Part shown: positions 52,880 to 62,170 of the stretch, piece by piece | Numbering within the stretch: the first letter of the stretch is position 1 | Layout: each line of letters begins with the position of its first letter | Assembly: GCA_937974175.1 (NCBI GenBank) | Contig: CALJIG010000037.1 | Span: forward strand, 39,122-103,121 | Source of the DNA: an uncultured Ignavibacteria bacterium | GTDB taxonomy: Bacteria > Bacteroidota > Ignavibacteria > Tepidaquicellales > Tepidaquicellaceae | Direction of reading: 5' to 3' | Length of the DNA: 64,000 nucleotides | Notes under the pieces: model-generated | Database searches by the model: none | The model's input: the letters and a program-made list of their open reading frames with translations, nothing else | Told to the model about the DNA's origin: nothing | Program-made: the position numbers and the translations under genes

Positions 52880-54108
52880 TTTTTACCCAATACTTTAAAG
52901 AGGAAAAAACTTTCGACAAGTAAAATACTTAATTCAGTTATAAATGTTGCATAGCATGCAGCAATTAACCCAATCTTAGGAATAAGGACTACATTTAAAA
53001 CTATATTTAAAGCTAAACCAATTATAGTAGCAATCAATACAAAATTAAATTTACCTAATGCATTGAGAGTAATTCCTGTAAGATTATTTAAAGCTAAGGG
53101 TATAACTGCAAAGCTTAAAAATTTTAAGAGCTCAACTGAGCTTGCATACTTCGTCGAATAAAAAAATATTACTAAAAAATCCGGGATAAAAAAAAGAATC
53201 AAAGCGCATACTAAACTTATAGAAAAAATTATAAGAATATACTTCTTTAGGAATAATTTAATTGCAGAGACTTTATTGCTTAAGTAAGATGCTTTTGAAA
53301 AGCCTTCAATCAGTATAAATGAAAATGATAACGTCGATGCTTTCAGCAAGCCGTATGCTACATTATATTTACCGGTATCTGAAAATCCAAGAAGCTTTGA
53401 AATCAAAAGAACATCTACTCTGTCATATAATAAATTCACAAGTACAATTATGCCAAGCGGCATGGAAACTTTTACTATCTTCCTAAGTAAAGAAAAATCT
53501 ATTTCTGCCGTTTGAGAAATAAAATAATTTTTCTTTAAATGGAAAAACAACAACAAAAGATTAACGAAATAAGAAAGGAGCAAAACTATTGCTACACTTT
53601 CTATTGTAAGCTCTTTATTGAATAAATATGCTACAGGAAAAAAAAGAAAGAAGCACCTTGAAATCAGTAAAAAGTAAAATTGCGATTTAAAATCTCTTAA
53701 GCCGGAGTAAATCTTAGTTATAATATTTGTATATAAACTAAGATATGAGGAAATTATAACGGTAAAAAAAATCAGTAATGAGTTAAACGACTGAAAAAAA
53801 TGGGAGTATAGAAAACATGCTCCTAAATATACCGGGAATAGAAATAAGTAAAGAACCAGAGTAGTTTTATATAATGACTGAACATTTTGAGAACGCGAAA
53901 CTTCACGCTGAAAATATACAGGGAGTCCGAAATCAAAAAAAGAAACAATGATAAACGATAATGCAATTAAAGCAATCAATTCTCCATAGTCGGAAGTAGA
54001 AAATTTTCTCGCAACGTATAAAAACAAGAAAAACGAAAAAAGTTTTTCAAATACGTTCTGGAAAAAATTGAATTTACTTCTGGATAAAAATTTTGAAAGG
54101 GTTTTCAA
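52876..54108 (-). CDS. Polysaccharide flippase (Wzx-like, MOP superfamily)
   Basis: 410 residues with about 12 predicted membrane segments. The start LSRSKFNFFQNVFEKLFSFF and RKFSTSDYGELIALIALSFI match the Wzx/RfbX pattern (xxxFGxYxxxxxxxxx), followed by the conserved mid-protein DRVDVLLISKLLGFSDTGKY. It would flip undecaprenyl-diphosphate-linked repeat units to the periplasm. It places the cluster in the Wzx-dependent type, although no Wzy or Wzz is recognisable. Confidence 0.9.
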   Translation of the reverse strand: MKTLSKFLSRSKFNFFQNVFEKLFSFFLFLYVARKFSTSDYGELIALIALSFIIVSFFDFGLPVYFQREVSRSQNVQSLYKTTLVLYLFLFPVYLGACFLYSHFFQSFNSLLIFFTVIISSYLSLYTNIITKIYSGLRDFKSQFYFLLISRCFFLFFPVAYLFNKELTIESVAIVLLLSYFVNLLLLFFHLKKNYFISQTAEIDFSLLRKIVKVSMPLGIIVLVNLLYDRVDVLLISKLLGFSDTGKYNVAYGLLKASTLSFSFILIEGFSKASYLSNKVSAIKLFLKKYILIIFSISLVCALILFFIPDFLVIFFYSTKYASSVELLKFLSFAVIPLALNNLTGITLNALGKFNFVLIATIIGLALNIVLNVVLIPKIGLIAACYATFITELSILLVESFFLFKVLGKK

Positions 54109-54158
54109 TAAGAAAGTGAAGAATGGACTGATTATAAAATTATAATCTTTTTAAAGTA

Positions 54159-54635
54159 CTAACTTTTTTGTATAACTTTTGCGGGATTTCCTGCAACAAC
54201 AGTATCTGCCGAAACATTTTTTGTGACAACTGAACCCGCACCTACAATTGCATTTTCTCCTATAGTAATACCGCATAATATTGTAACGGATGACCCGATA
54301 GACGCGCCTTTTTTTACAAAAGTTTTTTCAAGCTTCCAATCGGAATCTGTTTGCATCTTTCCATCATCATTAACTGCACGGGGAAATTTATCATTTATAA
54401 ATGTAACATTGTGTCCGATAAAGACATTATCCTCAATCTCTACTCCTTCGCAAATAAAAGTATGGGAAGAGATTTTACAGTTTTTTCCAATAGAAGAATT
54501 TTTTTGTATCTCTACAAAAGTACCTACTTTAGTATTATCACCTATTGTACAGCCGTATAAATTGACGAAGTCATATATTAAAACATCTTTGCCAAGCTTT
54601 ACATTAACTATATTTTTATTTCCCATTGAACTCAA
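54159..54635 (-). CDS. Left-handed beta-helix acetyltransferase (sugar N-acyltransferase)
   Basis: 158 residues made almost wholly of hexapeptide repeats (IGDNTKVGTFVEI, IGKNCKISSHTFI, IEDNVFIGHNVTF, IGENAIVGAGSVV) ending VVAGNPAKVI. Transfers an acetyl group from acetyl-CoA, probably to an amino sugar. It overlaps the upstream oxidoreductase gene by 20 bases; the same pair (WlbA/WlbB-like) makes di-N-acetylated uronic acids elsewhere. The aminotransferase that would complete that pathway is not in the window. Confidence 0.9.
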   Translation of the reverse strand: MSSMGNKNIVNVKLGKDVLIYDFVNLYGCTIGDNTKVGTFVEIQKNSSIGKNCKISSHTFICEGVEIEDNVFIGHNVTFINDKFPRAVNDDGKMQTDSDWKLEKTFVKKGASIGSSVTILCGITIGENAIVGAGSVVTKNVSADTVVAGNPAKVIQKS

Positions 54636-55632
54636 TTATCTTGCCACGCTCTTTAATCGATCTGTCTGCGGCTTCCAGTATTCTTACTATTTTTAACCCA
54701 TCGTATGCATTGGTAAGCGGCAATCTGTCTTCATTGATACAGTCAACAAACTCTCTTGTTGCAAGTGCGAGCGCCTCCGTTTGTGCAACTTTAGGCGAAT
54801 ACATATCACCGATTCTATATTGCACCAGCGCTTCATGAATACTATCTTCTTCGTCTTTTCTCATTAATACTCCGGAATCATACACCCGTATTTTTTCAAC
54901 GTTCTCCATATCATCAAACACCAGCATCTTCTTCTTTCCCCCGACAATTGTTCTTCTTATTTTCACAGGTGATGTCCAATTGGAATGAATATGTGCAAAA
55001 CAATTATTCTCAAAATAAATTGAAAGGTAAGCAATGTTTTCGTGGTCGTAAAAATTTGCAATACCGTTTGCTGCTATACCAATAATTTTATTTTCAGGGA
55101 GTATGTAACTCATTATAGATAAATCATGACAAGCTAAATCCCACAACACATTCACATCATGCTGAAATAATCCGAGATTGATGCGGACTGAATCAAAATA
55201 AATAACATCTCCAAGCTCACCTTTATCAACCAATTCTTTAATTTTTCTTACGGCTCCCGTATAAATAAATGTATGGTCAACAAATAATTTTAATTTTTTC
55301 TTTTCACTAAGGTTTATTAAATCTTCAGCATTTTTTGATGAACCGGTGAAGGGTTTTTCTACCCAGACATGTTTACCTGCATTCAATGCAGCTTTTGCAA
55401 ATTTATAATGACTGCCAACCGGAGTTGCAATTATCAATGCATCGAACTGATGATTTTTTAAAAGCTGATCAAAATCATTTACAGTTTCTACTGTCGGATA
55501 TTTTAATTTTATCCGTGCAAGTCTTTTTTGATTATTATCGCAGCAAATAATTTTATTTACTTCTTTTAAAGCAGCAAAATTTCTAACTAAATTAGGACCC
55601 CAGTATCCCAAACCAATAATCGCTATATTCAT
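54616..55632 (-). CDS. Gfo/Idh/MocA-family oxidoreductase (WlbA-like)
   Basis: 338 residues. The N-terminal NAD(P)-binding Rossmann fold begins IAIIGLGYWGPNLVRNFAAL. The EKP motif in HVWVEKPFTGS and the catalytic-region LWDLACHDLSIMSYIL follow. Oxidises or reduces a nucleotide sugar; the family includes WlbA, which oxidises UDP-GlcNAcA at C3. Coupling to an N-acetyltransferase gene supports this kind of role (inference). Confidence 0.9.
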   Translation of the reverse strand: MNIAIIGLGYWGPNLVRNFAALKEVNKIICCDNNQKRLARIKLKYPTVETVNDFDQLLKNHQFDALIIATPVGSHYKFAKAALNAGKHVWVEKPFTGSSKNAEDLINLSEKKKLKLFVDHTFIYTGAVRKIKELVDKGELGDVIYFDSVRINLGLFQHDVNVLWDLACHDLSIMSYILPENKIIGIAANGIANFYDHENIAYLSIYFENNCFAHIHSNWTSPVKIRRTIVGGKKKMLVFDDMENVEKIRVYDSGVLMRKDEEDSIHEALVQYRIGDMYSPKVAQTEALALATREFVDCINEDRLPLTNAYDGLKIVRILEAADRSIKERGKIIEFNGK

Positions 55633-55657
55633 TATTCAGTTATTATGAAAGCTAAGT

Positions 55658-57100
55658 TTATTTAGCACCTTTACCTGTAATCATTACAGGAACAGTCTTA
55701 AAAATTAATTGCAGGTCTAGCCACGGTGTAGCATTATTCACATAGTATAAATCAAGAATTATGGAATCTTTAAATGAAACACTTCCCCTTCCATTTATTT
55801 GCCACACTCCTGTACACCCCGGAAGCACAGAGTGTCTTCTTTTATGCCATTCGTCAAAAACTTCATATTCATAGGGAAGACATGGGCGCGGACCGACAAG
55901 ACTCATATCCCCTTTAATTACATTGAATAACTGGGGGAGTTCATCAATTGATGAGCGTCTTAAAAATTTCCCTAAAGGTGTTACACGTTTCTCGTTTATA
56001 ATTTTAGTAAGTTTTGTATCATTTCCTGAACTGCTGCGGATGAACTCGTGCACTTTTTTCTTATGTTCCTCATCTGATTCCGGTATATCTACCATAGAGC
56101 GAAATTTATACAGGTTAAATTTTTTGCCGTTCTTTCCGATTCTTTCCTGACAATATAATATACTTCCTTTTGAAGTTACTTTAACCAGAATCGCTACACA
56201 AACAAGAACCGGGGATAGCAATATCAATCCAATTGTTGAAGATATGAAATCAAAGCTGCGCTTAAAAACGAGATTAATACTCTTATTTACTTTTTCTGAT
56301 AGATCAATAAGAGGCATTCCCGAATATGATTCTGTTACAATTTTTTCAGGTATGATGCTGAAAAGCTCCGATGAAAGTTTTACATTAAGATGCAGTAAAT
56401 TACAATGATCAATAATTTGCAGCAGTTTCTCATAATCAATATCATCAGTTGCAATTATCACTTCATCTACTTTACTTTTCTGGCAAACATTTTTTATATC
56501 ATTCATTCCGCCTAATGACTGAATGTTTCCGTAAACAAAACTTCCTGAAGTTGATTCATTATCAATAAATCCAAGAATATTTATACCATAGAAATCTTCA
56601 AATAATATTTTTTCCGCAAGAAGTTTGCCCGATTTTCCGGCACCGACAATTATCACATTTCTCTTTATCAGCCTGTTCTTGGTAAAATATGAATACAAAG
56701 GTCTGAAAACCACAATCCGTGCAAATGTAACTACAGAAATGCCCAGAATTAAAAATGTGACTGCAACTGTTCTGGAACCGAGAACAATATCAAGCTGAAG
56801 GAAAAACGAAATTAAAATAAGTATAAGCCCGCCATATAAAAATGATTTGATAATTGATACTAATTGCACCGAGCGGGAAAGAAAAATATTAATTTTATAA
56901 AGATTGTTATTCTGAAAAATAAAAATTAGAAATAAAGAAAAGATTATGTTTATTAGGTGAGTCGTTGGTAAATCTACATCTGCAAGAATTCTTTTATGAA
57001 AAATCCTTTCAGAAATATATTCCGCTGCTATAAAAGAAGAACAGATTATCAAAAAATCTGCTAATGCGTAAAAATACTTGTATTTGGGATACTTTATCAA
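55658..57100 (-). CDS. Polyprenyl-phosphate glycosylphosphotransferase (WbaP/WcaJ-like), initiating enzyme
   Basis: 480 residues. Four or five N-terminal membrane segments (~10-130), then a nucleotide-binding-like domain (NVIIVGAGKSGKLLAEKILF), and a C-terminal sugar transferase domain (~270-480): KRSFDFISSTIGLILLSPVL, YKFRSM, LRRSSIDELPQLFNVIKGDM, SLVGPRP and PGCTGVWQINGRG. It links the first sugar-1-phosphate to undecaprenyl phosphate, committing the repeat unit. A 165-bp gap precedes it, one of the few places in the cluster where an internal promoter would fit. Confidence 0.95.
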   Translation of the reverse strand: MIKYPKYKYFYALADFLIICSSFIAAEYISERIFHKRILADVDLPTTHLINIIFSLFLIFIFQNNNLYKINIFLSRSVQLVSIIKSFLYGGLILILISFFLQLDIVLGSRTVAVTFLILGISVVTFARIVVFRPLYSYFTKNRLIKRNVIIVGAGKSGKLLAEKILFEDFYGINILGFIDNESTSGSFVYGNIQSLGGMNDIKNVCQKSKVDEVIIATDDIDYEKLLQIIDHCNLLHLNVKLSSELFSIIPEKIVTESYSGMPLIDLSEKVNKSINLVFKRSFDFISSTIGLILLSPVLVCVAILVKVTSKGSILYCQERIGKNGKKFNLYKFRSMVDIPESDEEHKKKVHEFIRSSSGNDTKLTKIINEKRVTPLGKFLRRSSIDELPQLFNVIKGDMSLVGPRPCLPYEYEVFDEWHKRRHSVLPGCTGVWQINGRGSVSFKDSIILDLYYVNNATPWLDLQLIFKTVPVMITGKGAK

Positions 57101-57265
57101 TTTTTATTAATTAAAATTGCAGGGGTTAATTTTAATTAAAAATATAGTAATTAAAAAACTTTTGTAATAATTCGCTCTGGTAAAAATAAATAATAATTTC
57201 TTCACTTTTCAGTAACATTAAAATCATACATTCTAATAGCAAGATACTTCAAAGGCACTACCCAG
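57101..57265. other. Intergenic gap within the polysaccharide cluster
   Basis: On the minus strand the bases just past the GT4 stop read in another frame as NFINWVVPLKYLAIRMYDFN then VTEK and stop (about 57280-57207). This looks coding-like and might be a remnant of a deleted gene. A TATATTTT box near 57165 could be a promoter for the initiating transferase. Neither is firm. Confidence 0.3.
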
Positions 57266-58486
57266 TTAATAAAGTTTATTGTATAAATTAACTAAATTTA
57301 TTTTTGAATTTTCCCAGTTAAATGTATTTTTATACCTGTTCAATCCTTCATTCGCTTTTTCACTCAGTAATTTTTTATCACTTAACATGAACATAATCTT
57401 TTCAGCAAATTCTTTATAATTGTAAGAATCACAATATACGGCAGCATCTCCTGCAGAATATTTGTTTTCTTTAAGATCAAACGAAAGTATAGGTAGCCCG
57501 TGCGACATATATTCCATAATTTTAATCATGGTAGAAATATTGTTTTGCAGGGTGTACAAATCAGGAGATAAACCAATTTGAGCAGTATTTAAATAAGCAT
57601 GAATCTGACTCCAGGAAAGATAACCGGTAAACTTTACATTTTCAGTGAGATTCAATTCTTTGTGCAGCTTTTTCAATTCTCCTATAAAGGGGCTTCTTTC
57701 AATATTGTCAGGTCCTATCAGGCAGCAGTAAAAATCACTGAATTTTTTATCACTGATTAAATAACTGCAGGCTTTCAAAATCACATCAACTCCGTCATCT
57801 TCCCCCATCATTCCAAAAAAAACAAGCAAGTTACTTTTTCCGTTCTTAAGTGTTTCATCAGCAGGGATTTCTAATCTGTTATCAAGTTCCGGCGCGTTTC
57901 TTACAATAAATATTTTATCCGGATTTATTTTGTATTTCTCAATTAAATACTCTTTATACGATTGATTAGTTACAACAATATAATCGGTAAGAAGTAAGTT
58001 TAATTCTTCCGTTAAATTTAAAATTCCTATAAATAATTTTTTGGTTAATGATTTTCTTTCTGCATACTTGGATTCAAAAGTATTTACAAACAAATCGTGT
58101 ACATCAAAGATATATTTTGCTCCAAATGGTTTATAAAAAATAAATATCAGGAAAAATAAATCCGGTGGATTTGCTGAATGGAACACATGAATTTTTTTTT
58201 TGAAGTTAATAGACAACACCAAAAAAAATGTTCTCAGTAAATAATTAATATATTCCACAATGTAGGAAACAAACCCTGTACCCAGAACAACTTGTTTGTA
58301 TCTGTGAATTTCTATTCCATCAATGTTAACAAATTTCTCATTATCTTTTTTACTGTCTTTAGGAGAAACTATACTGACTTCAAACCCCATATCCTTTACA
58401 GCCTTTGCTTCTTTCCATACACGCTGGTCATCCGGAACTGAACAATTTTCGACTACAAAAAGTATATGTTTACCAGGAGAGCCCAA
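57266..58486 (-). CDS. Glycosyltransferase family 4
   Basis: GT-B enzyme of 406 residues. N-terminal ILFVVENCSVPDDQRVWKEA is the signature of a subgroup common beside WbaP-like initiators. It also shows YIFDVHDLFVNTF, FIVRNAPE, LVFFGMMGEDDGVDV, and a donor site IGLSPDLYTLQNNISTMIKI followed by MEYMSHGLPILSFD. Cytoplasmic. It may act on the first lipid-linked sugar (inferred from position). Its start overlaps the dehydrogenase gene by 17 bases. Confidence 0.92.
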   Translation of the reverse strand: MGSPGKHILFVVENCSVPDDQRVWKEAKAVKDMGFEVSIVSPKDSKKDNEKFVNIDGIEIHRYKQVVLGTGFVSYIVEYINYLLRTFFLVLSINFKKKIHVFHSANPPDLFFLIFIFYKPFGAKYIFDVHDLFVNTFESKYAERKSLTKKLFIGILNLTEELNLLLTDYIVVTNQSYKEYLIEKYKINPDKIFIVRNAPELDNRLEIPADETLKNGKSNLLVFFGMMGEDDGVDVILKACSYLISDKKFSDFYCCLIGPDNIERSPFIGELKKLHKELNLTENVKFTGYLSWSQIHAYLNTAQIGLSPDLYTLQNNISTMIKIMEYMSHGLPILSFDLKENKYSAGDAAVYCDSYNYKEFAEKIMFMLSDKKLLSEKANEGLNRYKNTFNWENSKINLVNLYNKLY

Positions 58487-59777
58487 TGTAATTATCTTTT
58501 GTTCTTAGATTTTCATCAATTCTAATGAGATCTATTATAATTTTATTTTCTATTTTTAATATATGCGATGATGTTACAAATTTTGAATTGGCTATCAGAA
58601 TAACATCACATTCTTTCAACAATTCTTTGAACGAATGAACCATATAATCGGAAATTACCGGCAGCTCCTTAAATAAATATTCTTTATTTGCTCCTACAAC
58701 ATTTTCAAGATTCAGATTGGCATCAAATATTTTAACAGTGTATTTTTTATCCAAAAGTTTTTTAGCGAGAGTGACATATGGACTGTATCTTACGTCATCC
58801 GTTCCTTCTTTAAAAGTAATACCGAGAAAGCCTACCTTCTTTTTATTAGTCTGCTTTATCAATTTAAAAGCTTTTTCAATGTGAGCTTCATTGGATTTTG
58901 TTATTCCTGATAGAACAGGTGTTTCTACTTTCAATTCATCTGCAATATTTTCAAGCGCCATTAAATCTTTCGGAAGACAAGAACCGCCAAATGCAAATCC
59001 GGGTTTTAAATAGCTTTTGGAAATATTCAGTTTACTGTCTTTCAGAAACAATTCCATCAAACTATGCGAATCAATATTTAAAGAAGAACAGATATTTCCT
59101 ATCTCATTTGCAAAACTGACTTTGAGAGCATGGTAAGAATTATTAACAAACTTAATGAGTTCGGCATTTGATATGTCAGTGTATTCAACTTTTGCATTAA
59201 CCTTAGAATACAGTGAAGCAAGAAGCTCCATTGCAGTGTTATTCTTTCCTCCTATCAAAGTGTATGGTGGATTGTAATAATCAAAAACAGCCGAACCTTC
59301 TCTTAAAAATTCCGGATTTGCTAAAACCGAAAAATCTTTGTCAACTATTTTACCGGATATATCAGCAATTATATTTTCAATTTTGAAAACCGTTCCGGGC
59401 GGTACTGAAGATCTTATCGATACAACATGAAAATCTTTTTTTGTTTTTAAAGCTTCTGCAATTTGCTGAGATACTTTAACGACATGGGATAAATCTAATC
59501 TTCCGTCATCACCTGAGGGAGTTCCTACACATATTACCGAAACATCGGAATTTTTTACCGCATAGATGTAATCGTCGGTAGCTGTAATTTTTTTCTCAGC
59601 TACTCCATTATAAATCAAATCATTCAATCCATCTTCTATTACAGTAGGCTTACCATCATTAATTAAATCCAGCTTTCTTGAATTTGTATCTACTCCTATC
59701 ACAGCGTGTCCATCTGCAGCAAGGCACCCAAGACTTACACATCCCACATATCCTATTCCGAAAACCGAAACATTCAT
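58470..59777 (-). CDS. Nucleotide-sugar dehydrogenase, GDP-mannose 6-dehydrogenase (AlgD) type
   Basis: 435 residues. Oxidises a nucleotide hexose twice at C6 to the uronic acid with NAD. N-terminal Rossmann fold SVFGIGYVGCVSLGCLAADG; NPEFLREGSAVFDYYNPPYT; catalytic Cys in FAFGGSCLPKD; C-terminal FLGITFKEGTDDVRYSPYV. The overall look (GVDTNSRKLDLINDGKP, VGTPSGDDGRLDL, GANKEYLFKELPVI) is closer to AlgD than to UDP-glucose dehydrogenases, so GDP-mannuronate is the likelier product, though UDP-sugars are not excluded. Confidence 0.9.
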   Translation of the reverse strand: MNVSVFGIGYVGCVSLGCLAADGHAVIGVDTNSRKLDLINDGKPTVIEDGLNDLIYNGVAEKKITATDDYIYAVKNSDVSVICVGTPSGDDGRLDLSHVVKVSQQIAEALKTKKDFHVVSIRSSVPPGTVFKIENIIADISGKIVDKDFSVLANPEFLREGSAVFDYYNPPYTLIGGKNNTAMELLASLYSKVNAKVEYTDISNAELIKFVNNSYHALKVSFANEIGNICSSLNIDSHSLMELFLKDSKLNISKSYLKPGFAFGGSCLPKDLMALENIADELKVETPVLSGITKSNEAHIEKAFKLIKQTNKKKVGFLGITFKEGTDDVRYSPYVTLAKKLLDKKYTVKIFDANLNLENVVGANKEYLFKELPVISDYMVHSFKELLKECDVILIANSKFVTSSHILKIENKIIIDLIRIDENLRTKDNYIGLSW

Positions 59778-61657
59778 TCTTTAACTAAATAATTTTCAAA
59801 AAAAGTTTTATACCACATTTCAAATGAAAGCAGGGCAAAAATATGGCGCAAATAATTTTCTTTCCCTGATTTATGCAAATCAATCATCTTATTCAAAAAA
59901 TCTAAATTAAAAAAATTTCTGCTTGCAGAATATTTATCATTAAAAATAATTTTTGCATCGTCTGCAAAACTTCCTTGCAGCCATTCATCCATCGGAGTTT
60001 CAAATCCCCTTTTCTTTCTGTTAATAACTTGCTGCGGAAGCCATTTCTCAGCGGCTTTTTTGTGTATGTATTTATGTTTGCTGCCTCTTAATTTAAAATC
60101 TGATGGAAGCGTTTCTAAAAAATTTACCAGTTCTTTATCAAGGTAAGGTACTCTCATTTCAAGTGAGTTAGCCATTGTCATTTTATCTCCGAACATTAGC
60201 AAATCATCTGAAAGTTTCATTCTGGTATCAATGAATAGTATTTTCGAAAGTGAATCATCAAGCTTTTCTGTTCTGCAATAAAGAGGTCTTAGCAAATCCA
60301 AATCTTCATTAGTCATTTTATTTTTAACATCATCTTTTAGTAACTGATTCTTTTGCTCAGGAGTAAAGATTGTGTAAATTGCAAGAAATCTCTCAATTTC
60401 ATTCGTAAACTTTAATGCATACGATGCTCTTTTCAATCTTTCATTTCTTGGCAGAATTTCTGAAAGCATATTTAATGGGAGGAGATTTAACAAAGATTGA
60501 TATTTGCTAATCTTACTTTCGCCGTAATATCTTCTATAGCCGGCAAGAGGTTCATCTGCACCTTGCCCGGCAAGCACAACTTTAACATGAGTTGACGCAA
60601 GCTGAGACAAATAATATAATGCGGGAACAGTTGCCTCTGCAACCGGTTCCTCTAAGTAATAAAATGATTTTTGAAAAAAGTTGATATACTCATCTTTCGA
60701 TAAAGTTCTCGCGTAGTTTTTAGAACCGGTTAATTTTGCCGAATAATTTGCATCATTAATTTCATTATAACTTCCTTCGCCTGTAAAACCAATTGTGAAT
60801 GAATCATAATTTTCTTTTATCTCATTTTTCATAAAATGACCAAGCACTGCAGAATCAATTCCTCCGCTTAAAAATAATCCAATCGGAACATCACTGGTTA
60901 ACTGCCTGTTTACTGAATTTTCTAAAAGTCGCGAATATTCTTCAATCGCATCCGCTTCTTTTAATGTGTTATCAATCTCTGGTTCGGATTTATCAAAAAA
61001 ATTAAGCATATAACTTCCATCCAGATTATACTCCAGATATTCACCGGGTTTCAGCTTAAATATATTTTTGAATAAAGTTTGAGGTGACGGATTGTATCTG
61101 TAGGTTAAGAAGCTGTTAAAGGCAGAGTAATCCAGCTCAGGTTTACAATCTTTGTTTTGCAGTATTGCTTTTATTTCAGAGGCAAATGTAAGTCCGTTAG
61201 TTGTAAATGAATAATAAAGAGGCTTCACTCCGAAATTATCTCTGGCAAGTATTACTTTATTTTTCTTTTTATCATAAATCGCAAAAGCAAACATACCGTT
61301 CAGTAAATTAAATCCCTCCATGCCCTTCTTTAGATATACATTCAAAATCGTTTCAGTATCGGAATTTGTTCTGAACTTCATCCCTTCCTTTTGCAACTGA
61401 GCATTTATAATTTTATAATTGTATATCTCACCGTTAAATATTATTACGCAACTGTCATCGCAACTATGCATTGGCTGATGACCTGACTTTAAATCTATTA
61501 TACTTAATCTCCTGTGAACAAATCCTACACCTTTCTCTCTATCAAAATAAACTCCATTATCGTCCGGACCTCTGTGTCTGATAACTTCAGACATCTTTTC
61601 AAGCAAAGATTCATTTAATTTACCTGACGTATCTACAACTCCTGCTATCCCGCACAT
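59774..61657 (-). CDS. asnB: Asparagine synthase (glutamine-hydrolysing), probably a glycan amidotransferase
   Basis: 627 residues. N-terminal class II glutaminase begins MCGIAGVVD with nucleophile Cys2 and has RHRGPDDNGVY. The C-terminal synthetase has the pyrophosphate loop LFLSGGIDSAVL (~258-269) and GQGADEPLAGYRRYY, with RVPYLDKELVNF further on. Length and motifs fit AsnB. Inside polysaccharide clusters such proteins often convert a uronic acid carboxyl to the amide rather than making asparagine, which would fit the dehydrogenase just downstream (inference). Overlaps neighbours by 1-4 bases. Confidence 0.93.
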   Translation of the reverse strand: MCGIAGVVDTSGKLNESLLEKMSEVIRHRGPDDNGVYFDREKGVGFVHRRLSIIDLKSGHQPMHSCDDSCVIIFNGEIYNYKIINAQLQKEGMKFRTNSDTETILNVYLKKGMEGFNLLNGMFAFAIYDKKKNKVILARDNFGVKPLYYSFTTNGLTFASEIKAILQNKDCKPELDYSAFNSFLTYRYNPSPQTLFKNIFKLKPGEYLEYNLDGSYMLNFFDKSEPEIDNTLKEADAIEEYSRLLENSVNRQLTSDVPIGLFLSGGIDSAVLGHFMKNEIKENYDSFTIGFTGEGSYNEINDANYSAKLTGSKNYARTLSKDEYINFFQKSFYYLEEPVAEATVPALYYLSQLASTHVKVVLAGQGADEPLAGYRRYYGESKISKYQSLLNLLPLNMLSEILPRNERLKRASYALKFTNEIERFLAIYTIFTPEQKNQLLKDDVKNKMTNEDLDLLRPLYCRTEKLDDSLSKILFIDTRMKLSDDLLMFGDKMTMANSLEMRVPYLDKELVNFLETLPSDFKLRGSKHKYIHKKAAEKWLPQQVINRKKRGFETPMDEWLQGSFADDAKIIFNDKYSASRNFFNLDFLNKMIDLHKSGKENYLRHIFALLSFEMWYKTFFENYLVKE

Positions 61658-62169
61658 TACTTTCTTGAGCGGATTAATTTAGCAGGATTACCTGCAACTA
61701 TTGAATATGGTTCAACATTTTTAGTAACAACAGATCCTGCTGCAATTATTGAGCCTTTACAAATTTTTATACCGGGAAGAATTACTGCTCTTGCACCAAT
61801 CCATACATCATCTTCTAATATTGTTTGTGGATAGAATTTCACGCCCTGTTGTATCATTGGAATATTAACATCATCAATATTATGTCCATAATTTAAAATC
61901 ATAACATAGGGAGCAATCATAACATCATTTCCTATTTTGCAATTTCTTATCCAGCACTCTTCGTTTATCTGAGAATTATTTCCTATTTCAATATCCCTTC
62001 CGTCGCCTAAAAAAATTTGGCCTTCTAAAGTGACTTTTGAACCGGTGTATTTTATAAACCCCTTTGCTAAAAATAGACGCACACCGTTAAACAACTTTCC
62101 AAGTGGAAAATTTGAGTTTGGGAGATGTTTACCTATCAGATAATATAAAAAAGCAAAAATTGATTTCAT
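61657..62169 (-). CDS. Hexapeptide-repeat acyltransferase (O-acetyltransferase-like)
   Basis: 170 residues: an N-terminal helix, then left-handed beta-helix repeats (GSKVTLEGQIFLGDG, IGNNSQINEECWI, IGNDVMIAPYVMI) with LNYGHNIDD carrying the likely catalytic His, and IGARAVILPGIKICKGSIIA, ending VAGNPAKLIR. Of the maltose/galactoside acetyltransferase type common in capsule and O-antigen clusters. Likely O-acetylates a sugar of the repeat unit. Confidence 0.9.
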   Translation of the reverse strand: MKSIFAFLYYLIGKHLPNSNFPLGKLFNGVRLFLAKGFIKYTGSKVTLEGQIFLGDGRDIEIGNNSQINEECWIRNCKIGNDVMIAPYVMILNYGHNIDDVNIPMIQQGVKFYPQTILEDDVWIGARAVILPGIKICKGSIIAAGSVVTKNVEPYSIVAGNPAKLIRSRK

Positions 62170-62170
62170 T

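Noticed and set aside
59774..61657. AsnB as a mobile-element or lasso-peptide cyclase
   Set aside because: No precursor peptide or protease nearby; the context is wholly glycan synthesis.
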